From Modicisalibacter radicis (GTDB lineage Bacteria > Pseudomonadota > Gammaproteobacteria > Pseudomonadales > Halomonadaceae), in assembly GCF_900961225.1 (NCBI RefSeq), contig NZ_CAAHFN010000057.1, positions 1-64,000 on the forward strand: DNA of 64,000 nt, in the 5' to 3' direction. The notes beneath the pieces were generated by a model. That model searched no databases, was not told the origin of the DNA, and saw only the letters and a list, made by a program, of their open reading frames with translations. The position numbers and the translations under genes are program-made. Positions 1 through 8,464 of this stretch are shown one piece after another. The stretch's first letter is position 1. Every line of letters begins with the position of its first letter.

Positions 1-1
1 G

Positions 2-541
2 CCGGAACCCGAACCCGCGCCGCAGCCACCGACCCCCGAACCGCCGCCCAAGCCCGAGCCTGCCCCACGACCCGACGCGCCGCCGGAACCGGCGGCTCCG
101 CCCGAGGCTTCGTCGACGCCCGATGCCCAGGCGCTGCTCGCCCAGGCCTCGGCCAGCGTGCGCGAGCGCGGCTTCGACGCGAGCGCGGCCGGCGGCGGTG
201 GTGGCAGTGAAAGCCAGAAGGCCGCGCAGCGGGCCGCCGAGGCGCGCTACATCGATGCCTGGTCGCGGCGCGTCGAGGAGTACGGCAACCGCTATTACCC
301 GGCCCCCGAGGCACTGGACGGCCAGCTGCGCATCCGCGTGGTGATCGGTCGCGACGGTCAGCTACGCCAGGCAGAGGTGATACAATCCTCGCAACAGCCC
401 GAACTCGACCAGGCCGCGCTCGACACGGTCCGTGGCGCGGCGCCTTACCGACCCTTCGACCGGGGCATGGGCGAGCGCGACAGCCTGACCATCACGCGGG
501 TCTGGCAGTACGGGAAAGGCAACAATTTCGGCGTGCGTTGA
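2..541 (+). CDS. tonB: TonB-like energy transducer, C-terminal part (5' end outside window)
   Basis: The reading frame is open from the left window edge. It begins with a long proline/glutamate-rich stretch (PEPEPAPQPP-type repeats), the periplasm-spanning linker typical of TonB. A C-terminal domain follows with the family pattern YPxxA...GxLxIRVVIGRDGQ, then a hydrophobic repeat and a conserved ALDTVRGAAPYRPF segment. TonB couples the proton-motive force of ExbBD in the inner membrane to outer-membrane receptors. The N-terminal membrane anchor is not visible. Two TonB-dependent receptors lie elsewhere in the window, but the gene is next to yqgE/ruvX, the usual housekeeping context, so it need not be dedicated to them. 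Confidence 0.85.
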   Translation, partial: PEPEPAPQPPTPEPPPKPEPAPRPDAPPEPAAPPEASSTPDAQALLAQASASVRERGFDASAAGGGGGSESQKAAQRAAEARYIDAWSRRVEEYGNRYYPAPEALDGQLRIRVVIGRDGQLRQAEVIQSSQQPELDQAALDTVRGAAPYRPFDRGMGERDSLTITRVWQYGKGNNFGVR

Positions 542-555
542 CGCCCGGGAGACCC

Positions 556-1113
556 ATGCAAAGCTTGCGCAACCACTTCCTGCTGGCGATGCCTCATCTC
601 GAGGACCCCAATTTCGCGGGGAGCCTGAGTTACCTGTGCGATCACGACGACAGCGGCACCATGGGGGTGATCATCAACCATCCCCTGGAGCTGACCCTCG
701 ACGCACTGCTCGAGCAGCTAGAACTCGACGCCGAGGAGTGCCCGGTACGCGACCAGCCGGTGTTCTTCGGTGGGCCGACCCATCGCGATCGCGGTTTCAT
801 CCTGCACCGCGGCAGCAGCACGCCGTGGGATTCCAGCATTCAGGTCGCCGACGACGTGGCGCTGACCACCTCGATGGACATGCTCCAGGCGATCGCCGCC
901 GGCGAGGGCCCCGAGCAGTTCATCGTCTGCCTGGGCTGCTGCGGCTGGGAGGCTGGCCAGCTCGAGAAGGAGCTCAAGGAGAACACCTGGCTGACCGTCG
1001 AGGCCCAGCCGGGGGTGATCTTCGACCTGCCCGCCGAACAGCGGCTCAACGCCGCGGCGGGGATCCTCGGGGTCGATCTCAATCTGCTCACCAGCCAGGC
1101 CGGCCACAGCTGA
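556..1113 (+). CDS. yqgE: YqgE/AlgH family protein
   Basis: A protein of 185 aa starting MQSLRNHFLLAMPHLEDPNF, the characteristic N-terminus of the YqgE/AlgH family (UPF0301). The conserved GVIINHPL, FFGGP and CLGCCGWEAGQLE blocks are all present. Biochemical function is unsettled in the family; AlgH was first described as affecting alginate regulation in Pseudomonas. The ATG at 556 is preferred over the in-frame TTG at 538, which would overlap the upstream stop. The stop codon overlaps the next start (TGATG), so the gene is translationally coupled to ruvX, the normal gammaproteobacterial order. Confidence 0.95.
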   Translation: MQSLRNHFLLAMPHLEDPNFAGSLSYLCDHDDSGTMGVIINHPLELTLDALLEQLELDAEECPVRDQPVFFGGPTHRDRGFILHRGSSTPWDSSIQVADDVALTTSMDMLQAIAAGEGPEQFIVCLGCCGWEAGQLEKELKENTWLTVEAQPGVIFDLPAEQRLNAAAGILGVDLNLLTSQAGHS

Positions 1114-1565
1114 TGGCCACGGCGGGGCAGCGGCTGGTGCTGGCGTTCGACTTCGGCACCCGGCGCATCGGCGTGGCGGTGGGCAACGAGCTGATCCGCC
1201 GCGCCACGGCGCTCGATCCGCTGCCCGCCCGCGACGGCATTCCCGACTGGCACGTGGTCGCGCGGCTGGTCGAGGAGTGGCAGCCCGACCTGTTCGTGGT
1301 CGGTCTGCCGCTCAACATGGACGACAGCGAATCGGACATGAGCCGCCGCGCGCGCAAGTTCGGCAAGCGGCTCTACGGCCGCTACGGCAAGCCCTGCGAG
1401 ATGGTCGACGAACGTGGCTCGACCCGCGAGGCCAAGACCATCGCCCGCGGCCTCGGCCATCGCGGCAACTACCGTGAGGAGAGCGTCGACGGACTCGCCG
1501 CGCAATTGATCCTCGAGAGCTGGTTCGCCCGGGACGAGGGACTGCCGGCGCGGCCCTTTGGCTAA
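1113..1565 (+). CDS. ruvX: Holliday junction resolvase-like protein RuvX (YqgF)
   Basis: A protein of 150 aa with the RNase H-like fold of YqgF/RuvX. The first acidic motif is LAFDFGTRRIGVAVG (about residues 10-24), the second strand is FVVGLPLNMDDSES, and the C-terminal motif is VDGLAAQLIL. E. coli YqgF is implicated in 16S rRNA 5' maturation and is grouped with Holliday-junction resolvases. The start overlaps the yqgE stop by one base. The gene ends just before a strong inverted repeat that probably terminates this operon. Confidence 0.93.
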   Translation: MATAGQRLVLAFDFGTRRIGVAVGNELIRRATALDPLPARDGIPDWHVVARLVEEWQPDLFVVGLPLNMDDSESDMSRRARKFGKRLYGRYGKPCEMVDERGSTREAKTIARGLGHRGNYREESVDGLAAQLILESWFARDEGLPARPFG

Positions 1566-1605
1566 CCGGACGGCGGGACACGGGCATAGCTAGCACGGAT
1601 GCATA

Positions 1606-1646
1606 GATACGACACGGCCGGCCCCGAGGGCCGGCCGTGTCGTATC
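1606..1646. terminator. Bidirectional terminator between ruvX and a convergent gene
   Basis: A perfect 17-bp inverted repeat (arms 1606-1622 and 1630-1646, extendable by one C-G pair) encloses a 7-nt loop. It lies between the ruvX stop and the stop of the minus-strand gene ending at 1649. There is no long T-run on either side, but position and stem length suit a shared terminator. Confidence 0.75.
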
Positions 1647-1648
1647 GC

Positions 1649-2068
1649 TCACTCGGCGGTGATGGTGGCCATCACCAGCTCGCCATCCTTCTTGACCGGG
1701 CCATCCTCCTTGGCGCCCAGGGTGTATTCGAAGACGCCCGTTTGCGTGCCGCCTTCCTCGCCGTGGAGCATCAGCATCAGCATGTCTCCGGACTCGACCT
1801 GCTCGGTGAGGATGGCGGCCACATCGGTGTTCTCGCCCTTCTTGAGGGGTGCATGACCGACGACCGGGCCCGGCTTGTGGCTGTCGTCGGTACGGTGGAC
1901 CACCAGCCAGCCGTTGTGCTCGGCCATCACCTTCTGCGCCGAGACCGTGCCTTCGGCGACCGACTGGTCGTCGGCCCGGACCCCGACCTTCATGGTGTCG
2001 TCGGCCTGTGCGATGCCGGCGCTCAGCGCGGCGGTCAAAAAGGCGCCTGTCAGCAGTTGCTTGTTCAT
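1649..2068 (-). CDS. Exported DUF7282-like protein
   Basis: A protein of 139 aa with a clear Sec signal peptide (MNKQLLTGAFLTAALSAGIAQA, cleavage before DDTMK). The mature part is a small acidic beta-rich domain with a VSAQKVMAEHNGWLVVHR block, a HAPLKKGENTDVAAIL block and a final GVFEYTLGAKEDGPV block, resembling the DUF7282 domain found in exported proteins of halophilic archaea and bacteria. Function unknown. A good Shine-Dalgarno (AAGGAGAG) lies just before the ATG. It sits downstream of an ECF sigma/anti-sigma pair on the same strand after a 110-nt gap, so it may belong to that regulon, but this is inference. Confidence 0.8.
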   Translation of the reverse strand: MNKQLLTGAFLTAALSAGIAQADDTMKVGVRADDQSVAEGTVSAQKVMAEHNGWLVVHRTDDSHKPGPVVGHAPLKKGENTDVAAILTEQVESGDMLMLMLHGEEGGTQTGVFEYTLGAKEDGPVKKDGELVMATITAE

Positions 2069-2178
2069 CGTTCTCTCCTTGCTGTCGGTGATGCGCCACC
2101 GGGAACCGTTGTTCCGGATGACGTCATCCCTAGCTACGGAAGAACGCGCGCGAGGTTTCAGTGTGGCGAGAAAAATCG

Positions 2179-2910
2179 CTAGAGGCGCTGGCCGTCAGGT
2201 TCCGCGTCGGTGGGGTAGAGATAGCCGTGGATCGCCGGCCCGGTCGGTTGGCCGGTGGGCGAGCCGCCTTCGGGTTCCACGCTGATGCCGAAGGTGGCCT
2301 GCTTGAGCAGTTCCGGATCGTAGTCGCGCAGCGCCGAGCGCTCGATGGTCAGGTCGGCGTTCAACACCCCGACGGAGCGTGGCTTGGGACCCAGCGGGTC
2401 GGCCTTGATCCACAGCTGGTAGGAGCGGTTCGGCAACGGTTCGGCGGTGACCGGCCGGATGCTCAACTGGCGGTTCTCCAGATCGACCGCGAGCAGGAAC
2501 GCCGGCTGCTGGTCATTTTCCTGGAATACCGCCACGAACGATGACGCGTCGGGCGCCGGGCGCGGCTGGAACAGCAGTACCGCGGCCAGCAGCAGGGCCG
2601 CGAGCGAGGCCAGTCCGGTGCTCCACTGCCAGCGCTTCAGGCGACCGCGCAGGGCGACGACCTGGGGCGATACGGGCGACTCGTCGAGTGCGTCGATCCG
2701 GCGTTCGATGCGTGCCAGCAGGTCGGGGCTGGGCGCGATCGACTCGATCTCGTCGCCGAGTGGCGCCAGTCGCGCCTCCCAGGCTTGAATGCACGCCTCG
2801 AGCTCCGGCTCGTTCAGCCGTCGCCGGGCCACCGAGGCGCGCTCGCGAGCGTCCAGCGTGCCGAGCACGAACTCGGCGGCCAGCATGTCGAGCGCATCAG
2901 CATCTGTCAT
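2179..2910 (-). CDS. Anti-sigma factor, RskA/ChrR-like
   Basis: A protein of 243 aa from the ATG at 2910, chosen because it overlaps the upstream sigma-factor stop as ATGA (an in-frame ATG 12 nt upstream lies inside the sigma gene). The N-terminal 70 residues are helical (LDMLAAEFVLGTLDARER is the usual opening of RskA-type anti-sigma factors). One membrane span follows at about residues 97-115, then a periplasmic domain with SYQLWIKADPLGPKPRSVGVL, the anti-sigma-K C-terminal domain signature. It should hold the cognate ECF sigma factor at the membrane until a signal relieves it. No zinc-finger HxxxCxxC motif is visible. Confidence 0.9.
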   Translation of the reverse strand: MTDADALDMLAAEFVLGTLDARERASVARRRLNEPELEACIQAWEARLAPLGDEIESIAPSPDLLARIERRIDALDESPVSPQVVALRGRLKRWQWSTGLASLAALLLAAVLLFQPRPAPDASSFVAVFQENDQQPAFLLAVDLENRQLSIRPVTAEPLPNRSYQLWIKADPLGPKPRSVGVLNADLTIERSALRDYDPELLKQATFGISVEPEGGSPTGQPTGPAIHGYLYPTDAEPDGQRL

Positions 2911-3518
2911 GGGGCAAGACACCCTTTGAGTTGTTTGAGTGCTCGATGCAGCCAGGTCTTGACGGTGTTCACCGGTTGCTCGAAGTGCGTCGCCAGGTCG
3001 GCCCGCGACCAGCCATTCAGATACGCCAGCCGCACCATGTCCCGGCGCGCTTCCGGCAATTCGTCAAGGCAGCGATGCAGTCGACTCACGGACTGATCGT
3101 GCTCCAGCTGGGCGTGGCCATCGGGCGTCGACGAGGCCGTTCTTTCCAGCGCGTCTTCCCCGGTTGCGGTCCCCGGCGGCTGCTTGCGCAGTTCGTCGAT
3201 GGCGCCGTTGCGGACGATGGTCACCATCCAGGTGATCGGCGAGGCCTTTCGGGCATCGAAGTGCCCGGCCTTCTGCCAGATCTTGACGTACGCTTCCTGC
3301 ACCACGTCCTCCGCCCAGCCGCGTTGGTGCAAGATACGCAGGGCCGTGCCCAGGAGTTTCGGCGCCGTGGCTTCGTACAGCCGGGCGAAGGCGGAACGAT
3401 CCTGACGGGCGACCCGCTGGAGCAGGCGGCCGAGTTGCGCGGCGGTAAGCGGCGATGTCGTTGGCGGCGGGTCTGGCGGCGCGGGATGTTCAGCGGAAGT
3501 ACCGAAAGGGTCAGCCAT
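2907..3518 (-). CDS. ECF-type RNA polymerase sigma factor
   Basis: A protein of 203 aa with sigma-70 region 2 (FARLYEATAPKLLGTALRIL...AEDVVQEAYVKIWQKA) and region 4 (LAYLNGWSRADLATHFEQPVNTVKTWLHRALKQL). It resembles the SigK-like ECF group normally paired with RskA-type anti-sigma factors, and its partner is the next gene, with a 4-bp overlap. The ATG at 3518 is chosen because the 21 residues upstream of it are low-complexity and unlike the family. A longer start at 3581 cannot be excluded. Confidence 0.92.
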   Translation of the reverse strand: MADPFGTSAEHPAPPDPPPTTSPLTAAQLGRLLQRVARQDRSAFARLYEATAPKLLGTALRILHQRGWAEDVVQEAYVKIWQKAGHFDARKASPITWMVTIVRNGAIDELRKQPPGTATGEDALERTASSTPDGHAQLEHDQSVSRLHRCLDELPEARRDMVRLAYLNGWSRADLATHFEQPVNTVKTWLHRALKQLKGCLAP

Positions 3519-3631
3519 GCATAAGGCGCCATAGGTTTGGCCGGAATTCGACCGGATGCCCAGCAGAGTGCCGCTTCGCAAGCCGGCGGGTCAAGGTGGC
3601 CGGGCGCCGTATGACGCCCGCCGGTGCCGGC

Positions 3632-4663
3632 TCAAAGCTGGCGGTCGTCGACGCCGAAGGTCTCGGGCACGAACCAGCGCACGTCGCGCATCTCCTTCTC
3701 GATCAGCTCCTCGACGCCGAGCAGCGTGGCGAAGATCGCCATGCGCACCGGGATGCCGTTGTCGGTCTGGCGGAAGATCGCCAGGCGCGGGTCGCCGTTG
3801 AGATCGACGTTGAGGTCGTTGGCCCCCGGGCGGCTGTCCCGCGGCAGCGGATGCATGACGATGGTGGTGGCGCTGCAATGATTGTCGAGGAAGGCGCGGT
3901 CGACGCGGAAGTCCTGCGAGACGCCGGCGAAGCTTTCCGACAGCTCGTCGGTGAAGCGCTCCTTCTGGATGCGCGTGGTGTAGACCACGTCCAGGTCGCC
4001 GAAGTCGCTGTCGAGGCTTTCGCGCTGTTCGACGCGATGCCCGCGCGAGGCGACCAGGTCGACCAGCTGGCCGGGCATCTCCAGTCCAGGCGGCGAGACC
4101 AGGGTGATGCGCAGGGGCTCGTAGAGCGACAGCAGCTTGATCAGCGAATGCACGGTACGGCCGTGCTTGAGATCGCCGGTGAGCAGCAGGTGGGCGCCGC
4201 CCAGGTGCTTGCCGAGCCGGGTGAACTCCTTGTCGATGGTGTACAGGTCGAGCAGCGCCTGGCTGGGGTGCTCGCCGGGGCCGTCGCCGCCGTTGATCAC
4301 CGGCACGTTGGTCGCCTCGGCGAACTCGGCCACCGAGCCCTGGTCCGGGTGGCGCATGACGATGGCGTCGCAATAGCCGCTCATCACCCGGCTGGTGTCG
4401 TAGAGCGATTCGCCCTTGGCCATCGACGAGAAGGTGAAGCCGGTGGTGTCGCAGACGCTGCCGCCGAGCCGGCAGAACGCCGCGTTGAAGCTGACCCGGG
4501 TGCGCGTGCTGGCCTCGAAGAACAGGTTGCCGAGCACCGCGCCCTCCAGCACCCGGGTCACCTTGCGTCGTGCCGCGATCGGTTCCATGCGGCTGGCCAC
4601 GCGCAGCAGGTGATCGACCTGATCCTTGGACAACGAATCGACGGACAGCAGGTGGGTAGTCAT
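3632..4663 (-). CDS. pyrB: Aspartate carbamoyltransferase
   Basis: A protein of 343 aa catalysing carbamoyl phosphate + aspartate to carbamoyl-aspartate, the committed step of pyrimidine synthesis. The carbamoyl-phosphate motif STRTR is at residues 52-56 inside FFEASTRTRVSF. Also present are the HPxQALLDLYT block (EHPSQALLDLYTI) and the HPLPR block near the C-terminus. It is longer than E. coli PyrB (about 310 aa), with extra C-terminal sequence after MAIFATLLGVEELIEKE. No pyrI or pyrC lies beside it. Monocistronic as far as the window shows. Confidence 0.95.
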   Translation of the reverse strand: MTTHLLSVDSLSKDQVDHLLRVASRMEPIAARRKVTRVLEGAVLGNLFFEASTRTRVSFNAAFCRLGGSVCDTTGFTFSSMAKGESLYDTSRVMSGYCDAIVMRHPDQGSVAEFAEATNVPVINGGDGPGEHPSQALLDLYTIDKEFTRLGKHLGGAHLLLTGDLKHGRTVHSLIKLLSLYEPLRITLVSPPGLEMPGQLVDLVASRGHRVEQRESLDSDFGDLDVVYTTRIQKERFTDELSESFAGVSQDFRVDRAFLDNHCSATTIVMHPLPRDSRPGANDLNVDLNGDPRLAIFRQTDNGIPVRMAIFATLLGVEELIEKEMRDVRWFVPETFGVDDRQL

Positions 4664-4844
4664 CGGTAGCCTCGCAAGTGGCGCAGGGGATCGCTGTGCG
4701 TAGTTTACGCATCCCGGACCTTGGCTTCACCCATTCTTCATGGGGAGGCTTGGCTGTCAGCTTCTGCTCGTAATAGAGATGGTGTTGTGGAACTCGAGGC
4801 GGTGTGATCGTTTTTCGAACACGTACGACAAGACTGAACACAAA

Positions 4845-4859
4845 TGATTTTGATTATTA
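4845..4859. promoter_or_regulatory. Candidate Fur box upstream of the first iron/heme ABC operon
   Basis: TGATTTTGATTATTA matches the 7-1-7 Fur consensus TGATAATnATTATCA at 11 of 14 positions and lies 51 nt before the binding-protein start. A separate perfect 16-bp palindrome (AATATCGTACGATATT, 4865-4880) follows and could be a second operator or part of the promoter. Iron repression by Fur is the expected reading. Confidence 0.6.
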
Positions 4860-4909
4860 TTCAAAATATCGTACGATATTAGAACCTCGTTCAGTGGCAG
4901 GTTGATCCC

Positions 4910-5833
4910 ATGGAACCGCAAGTGCTGGAAATCGCGCCGACTCGGCGCGATCGGCGTACGGGAGGCGCGCAATGGTTCATCCGGATGCTTTCGCTCTGGC
5001 TTCTCGTCTGTGCCAGTGCCTATGCGGGCGAAGGTGACGCGAGGCGCATCGCGGTCATGGACCCGGGACACGTGGAAATCCTCCAAGCGTTGGGCGCCGG
5101 GGGCGAACTGGCGCTGATGCCTGAAGATCCGTCGTTTCGGCAATCGCTGCTTGATGTGACGCGCTACCGCCGGCTGCCGACGCCGGAAGGCCTGCTGGCG
5201 GCGGGCACGACCTTGGTCATTGGTGGCAATCCGGGGCGGGACGCGCCGATCCTGGCGCGTGCCGAGTCGCTGAGCATCGAGAGTCACATGGTGTCCCGCG
5301 AGCGTCCGGCGCTTGAGCGTATACGACGCATCGCCGAGCTGGTCGACCGCCAGGCCGAGGCCGAGATATTGATCGAGACGATTCAGGCGCGTTACGCCGA
5401 CGCGGCCCGCGTTGTGGCGGCAAACGATGCGTCGCCCAGGGTGCTGCATGTATCGAGCAGCGGCGCTGGCACGACGGGCGCCGTGACCGCTGCCGGACGC
5501 TCGACGGCGGCCCATGGCTTGATCGAACGTGCCGGCGGGATCAACGTCGGGGCCCGTGCGGGCCTGGAGCGCTACCAGTCGCTGACGGCGGAGGGCGTCA
5601 TTGCCATGGCGCCGCAGGCCGTACTGGTATCCGACCTCGAGCTTTCCGCACTGGGTGGACGCGACGGTATCTGGCGGCAAGTACCGGGGCTGGCCCATAC
5701 GCCGGCCTCGCGCCACGAGCGCCTGATCGTGCTGCCACATGCCGCGGTGAAATTCGACGCCGTGGCAAGCGGAGACGCGACACTGGCCCTGGCGCGAGCC
5801 CTGGCAACAGATGTGACGGACGCATCGCCATGA
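4910..5833 (+). CDS. HmuT-like periplasmic heme/iron-chelate binding protein
   Basis: A protein of 307 aa with a hydrophobic signal segment MLSLWLLVCASAYA ending near residue 39. An internal ATG at 4985 would give a more conventional short signal peptide. The mature part has the two-lobed TroA/FecB fold with the HmuT-like pattern: a LLAAGTTLVIGG block, then GAVTAAGRSTAAHGLIERAGGINVG, then MAPQAVLVSDLELSALGG. It would carry heme or a ferric chelate to the permease. It overlaps the permease start by 4 bp. More diverged from HmuT than the paralogue at 47751, so the ligand is uncertain. Confidence 0.82.
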   Translation: MEPQVLEIAPTRRDRRTGGAQWFIRMLSLWLLVCASAYAGEGDARRIAVMDPGHVEILQALGAGGELALMPEDPSFRQSLLDVTRYRRLPTPEGLLAAGTTLVIGGNPGRDAPILARAESLSIESHMVSRERPALERIRRIAELVDRQAEAEILIETIQARYADAARVVAANDASPRVLHVSSSGAGTTGAVTAAGRSTAAHGLIERAGGINVGARAGLERYQSLTAEGVIAMAPQAVLVSDLELSALGGRDGIWRQVPGLAHTPASRHERLIVLPHAAVKFDAVASGDATLALARALATDVTDASP

Positions 5834-6900
5834 GACTGACCTTGCCGCGATACCTCACGAATACCGAGCGTCCGCACCGTCGTCGTCCTGCCGCGATGCC
5901 CCTCTATTGCGGGCTGGCGGGAGCCGTTGTGCTGACGCTGGCCGGCGCTGCCATGACGGGTCAGGTGCCGTTGACGTTAGGGCAGATGCTGGCAGCGGTG
6001 GCAATGCCCTTCGATGTCGATGACGGTCAGCGACTGGCCCATGTCGTGTTCTGGGAGTTGCGCCTGCCGCGAGCGTTGATGGCACTGCTTGTCGGTGCGG
6101 CGCTGGCCATGTCCGGTGCCGCGCTACAGGGACTCTTCGGTAATCCACTGGCCGATCCCGGCATCGTCGGCGTCAGCAGTGGCGCTTCCCTGGGGGCGGT
6201 GACGGTCATCGTGCTCCAGCTGGACGCGTTGGGTCCATGGACGCTGCCCTTGGGCGCCTTCGTTTCCGCCGCGGCGACCACGGCTCTTATCTATGCGCTG
6301 GCGATGCGCACGCGCCAGGGAGGCAATGCCAATCTGTTGCTCATCGGCATTGCCATCAATGCCATCGCTGGTGCCATCACCGGGTACCTCACCTACCTCG
6401 CCAGCACCGAGCAGTTGGAGAGTCTATTGTTCTGGTCGATGGGCTCGCTGGGTAACATCGACTGGCGGGCCGTCGGCGTGATCACGCCGATCGTCGTGTT
6501 TGCCGGTTGGCTGCTGCGTCGCCAGGCAGCGCCGCTCGATCTGCTGGCGCTGGGTGAACGCCAGGCGCGCCACGCGGGCGTCGACGTGACTCATTTGCGT
6601 CGCCGTCTGGTCGTGCTGACTGCGCTATTGACGGCTGCCGCCGTCTCCTTCACCGGGACGATCGGCTTCGTCGGCCTGGTGATTCCGCACCTGATTCGCC
6701 TGCTGATGGGGCCGAGCCATCGCCACCTATTGCCGCTCAGCGCCCTGGCCGGTGGACTGCTGCTGATGCTGGCCGATATCGGTGCCCGTTCGCTCGATCC
6801 GCCCAGCGAGATTCCCATCGGCATCCTGACGGCGACTCTCGGAGGACCGTTCTTCCTGTGGTTGATCGCGCGTGGACGAAGCATGGGGAGGCACACATGA
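5830..6900 (+). CDS. FecCD/BtuC-family permease of iron/heme ABC transporter
   Basis: A protein of 356 aa with about ten hydrophobic spans. Family signatures include LRLPRALMALLVGAALAMSGAALQGLFGNPLADPGIVGVSSGASLGA near residues 75-120 (the BtuC/FecD core), a GxAxAxAGxIxFVGLVIPHLxR block (VSFTGTIGFVGLVIPHLIRLLMG), and the C-terminal EIPIGILTATLGGPFFLWLI. The start and stop overlap both neighbours as ATGA, so binding protein, permease and ATPase are made in one coupled operon in the inner membrane. Confidence 0.93.
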   Translation: MRLTLPRYLTNTERPHRRRPAAMPLYCGLAGAVVLTLAGAAMTGQVPLTLGQMLAAVAMPFDVDDGQRLAHVVFWELRLPRALMALLVGAALAMSGAALQGLFGNPLADPGIVGVSSGASLGAVTVIVLQLDALGPWTLPLGAFVSAAATTALIYALAMRTRQGGNANLLLIGIAINAIAGAITGYLTYLASTEQLESLLFWSMGSLGNIDWRAVGVITPIVVFAGWLLRRQAAPLDLLALGERQARHAGVDVTHLRRRLVVLTALLTAAAVSFTGTIGFVGLVIPHLIRLLMGPSHRHLLPLSALAGGLLLMLADIGARSLDPPSEIPIGILTATLGGPFFLWLIARGRSMGRHT

Positions 6901-7769
6901 CATCGCCACATGACGAGACACACGCCAATCCCGAGCCGGCAATCGCCGTCGTCATGGCATCGCTGTCGCTGGGCGGTCGGCGTGTGCTGAACGCGATCGA
7001 CCTGGAATGCGCTTATGGTCACGTCACGGCCCTGATCGGTCCCAATGGCGCCGGCAAGTCGACACTGCTCTCCTTGGCCGCCGGGGACGTGCGCCCCGAC
7101 ACGGGCCATGTCTCATTGGCGGGCCGTCGCCTCGAGGATCTCAGCGTCGCCGAACTGGCCGCCCATCGCGCGGTCATGCCGCAGGACAGCGTGCTGCGTT
7201 TCGCCTATCAAGTCGAGGAGGTCGTGCGCATGGGACGGGCGCTGCGTGACTTGCCGCCGGCACGTGACGATACGGTCGTCACCGAGAGCTTGCGCACCGC
7301 CGAGATCGAGCATCTGGCGTCGCGAGACGCGATGACACTCTCCGGCGGCGAGCAGGCGCGCACGACCTTCGCACGGGTACTGGCGCAGGAAACCTCGATC
7401 CTGCTGCTCGACGAGCCCACTGCCGCACTCGACCTGCGCCATCAGGAGCGTTTGCTCCGCAGCGCTCGTGCTCTGGCCCGTGCGGGCAGTTGCGTCGTGG
7501 TCGTGTTGCATGATCTCAACCTGGCGGCGGCTCATGCCGACCGTCTGGTGTTACTGGCCGATGGAGGCGTTGAAGCTCAGGGAACGCCCTGGCAGGTATT
7601 GGATGCGGGGCGTCTGACGAGGGTCTATCGCCAGCCGGTCAGCGTGCTCACCCATCCTCGTCGCCACTGTCCGGTCATCGTGACCTGCGACGCGGAAGGG
7701 GACGATGCCGAAGGCCTCGCGCCCAGCCATGAAGCCGACAACCCAATGGAGGCGTCGTTTCCCTCATGA
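6897..7769 (+). CDS. HmuV-like ATPase of iron/heme ABC transporter
   Basis: A protein of 290 aa with Walker A GPNGAGKST, ABC signature LSGGEQARTTFARVL, Walker B ILLLDEP and the H-loop VLHDLNLAAAHADRLVLL. The shape AAGDVRPDTGHVSLAGRRLEDLSVAELAAHRAVMPQ is typical of HmuV. The ATG at 6897 is chosen for its ATGA overlap with the permease stop. The C-terminal 40 residues are an acidic extension beyond the usual HmuV end. It also overlaps the following methyltransferase gene by 4 bp. Confidence 0.92.
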   Translation: MTSPHDETHANPEPAIAVVMASLSLGGRRVLNAIDLECAYGHVTALIGPNGAGKSTLLSLAAGDVRPDTGHVSLAGRRLEDLSVAELAAHRAVMPQDSVLRFAYQVEEVVRMGRALRDLPPARDDTVVTESLRTAEIEHLASRDAMTLSGGEQARTTFARVLAQETSILLLDEPTAALDLRHQERLLRSARALARAGSCVVVVLHDLNLAAAHADRLVLLADGGVEAQGTPWQVLDAGRLTRVYRQPVSVLTHPRRHCPVIVTCDAEGDDAEGLAPSHEADNPMEASFPS

Positions 7770-8464
7770 TCAGTACCCTCGATCACTCAGACCTTCAGCG
7801 CGTTCTCGACCGCGAACACCGAAGCGCCCGCGCACAACGCGAACAGCGCCAGGCTCGTCGCCAGGCGGATGACGCGCGTGGTGTCACGGCATCGCGACCG
7901 CGGTCGTTCCGCGAGGCGAATTACTATCAGCACGCCTATCTATCGATTGGCCCGGCCCAGGGTGCGCTGCTCTATTTTCTGGCCCGCGCCAGCGGAGCCC
8001 GTCGTCTGGTGGAGTTCGGCAGCTCGTTCGGCATCTCCACGCTCTATCTGGCCGCGGCGGCAGCCGATAACGATGGCATCGTCATCGGCAGTGAGTTCTA
8101 TGCCAACAAGCGCGACCATGCGCTCGCCAATCTCCGCGATGCCGGCCTGGCGGCCCGCGCCGAGATTCGCCTGGGCGATGCCACCGAGACACTGGTCGAT
8201 ATCGAGGGCCCGGTCGACTTCGTGTTTCTGGATGGCGAGAAATCGCTCTATCGCCCCGTGCTCGAGAGCCTGGAAAACAGGCTGGCCGAGGGCGCCTGGG
8301 TCGTGGCGGACAATCTCGATCATCTCGCGGGGGAGCCGGGCGATTTCCGGCATTTCATTCTCAATCAGCGTGAGCGCTATACCACTCGGTTGATGCCGGT
8401 GGGCAAGGGGATGTTCAGCATCAGCCAGTGGTGTGGCGGCGATAAGCGCGTCGATACCGCATGA
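7766..8464 (+). CDS. Class I SAM-dependent O-methyltransferase
   Basis: A protein of 232 aa resembling O-methyltransferase family 3. SAM motif I is LVEFGSSFGISTLYLAAA (about residues 75-92) and the acidic motif after strand 4 is VDFVFLDGEKSLYRPVLESL. The substrate is unknown. Its translational coupling (ATGA) to an iron/heme ABC transporter on one side and to a PadR regulator on the other is unusual. It could modify a siderophore, a heme catabolite or a signalling phenol. No other siderophore-biosynthesis gene is nearby. Confidence 0.85.
   Translation: MISTLDHSDLQRVLDREHRSARAQREQRQARRQADDARGVTASRPRSFREANYYQHAYLSIGPAQGALLYFLARASGARRLVEFGSSFGISTLYLAAAAADNDGIVIGSEFYANKRDHALANLRDAGLAARAEIRLGDATETLVDIEGPVDFVFLDGEKSLYRPVLESLENRLAEGAWVVADNLDHLAGEPGDFRHFILNQRERYTTRLMPVGKGMFSISQWCGGDKRVDTA

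Noticed and set aside
840..1505. Long minus-strand open frames over yqgE/ruvX and, elsewhere, over soxA, uraD, the oxygenase and mmsA genes
   Set aside because: High-GC genes leave long antisense frames; these have Arg/His/Pro-rich or low-complexity translations with no family features and lie entirely opposite confident genes.
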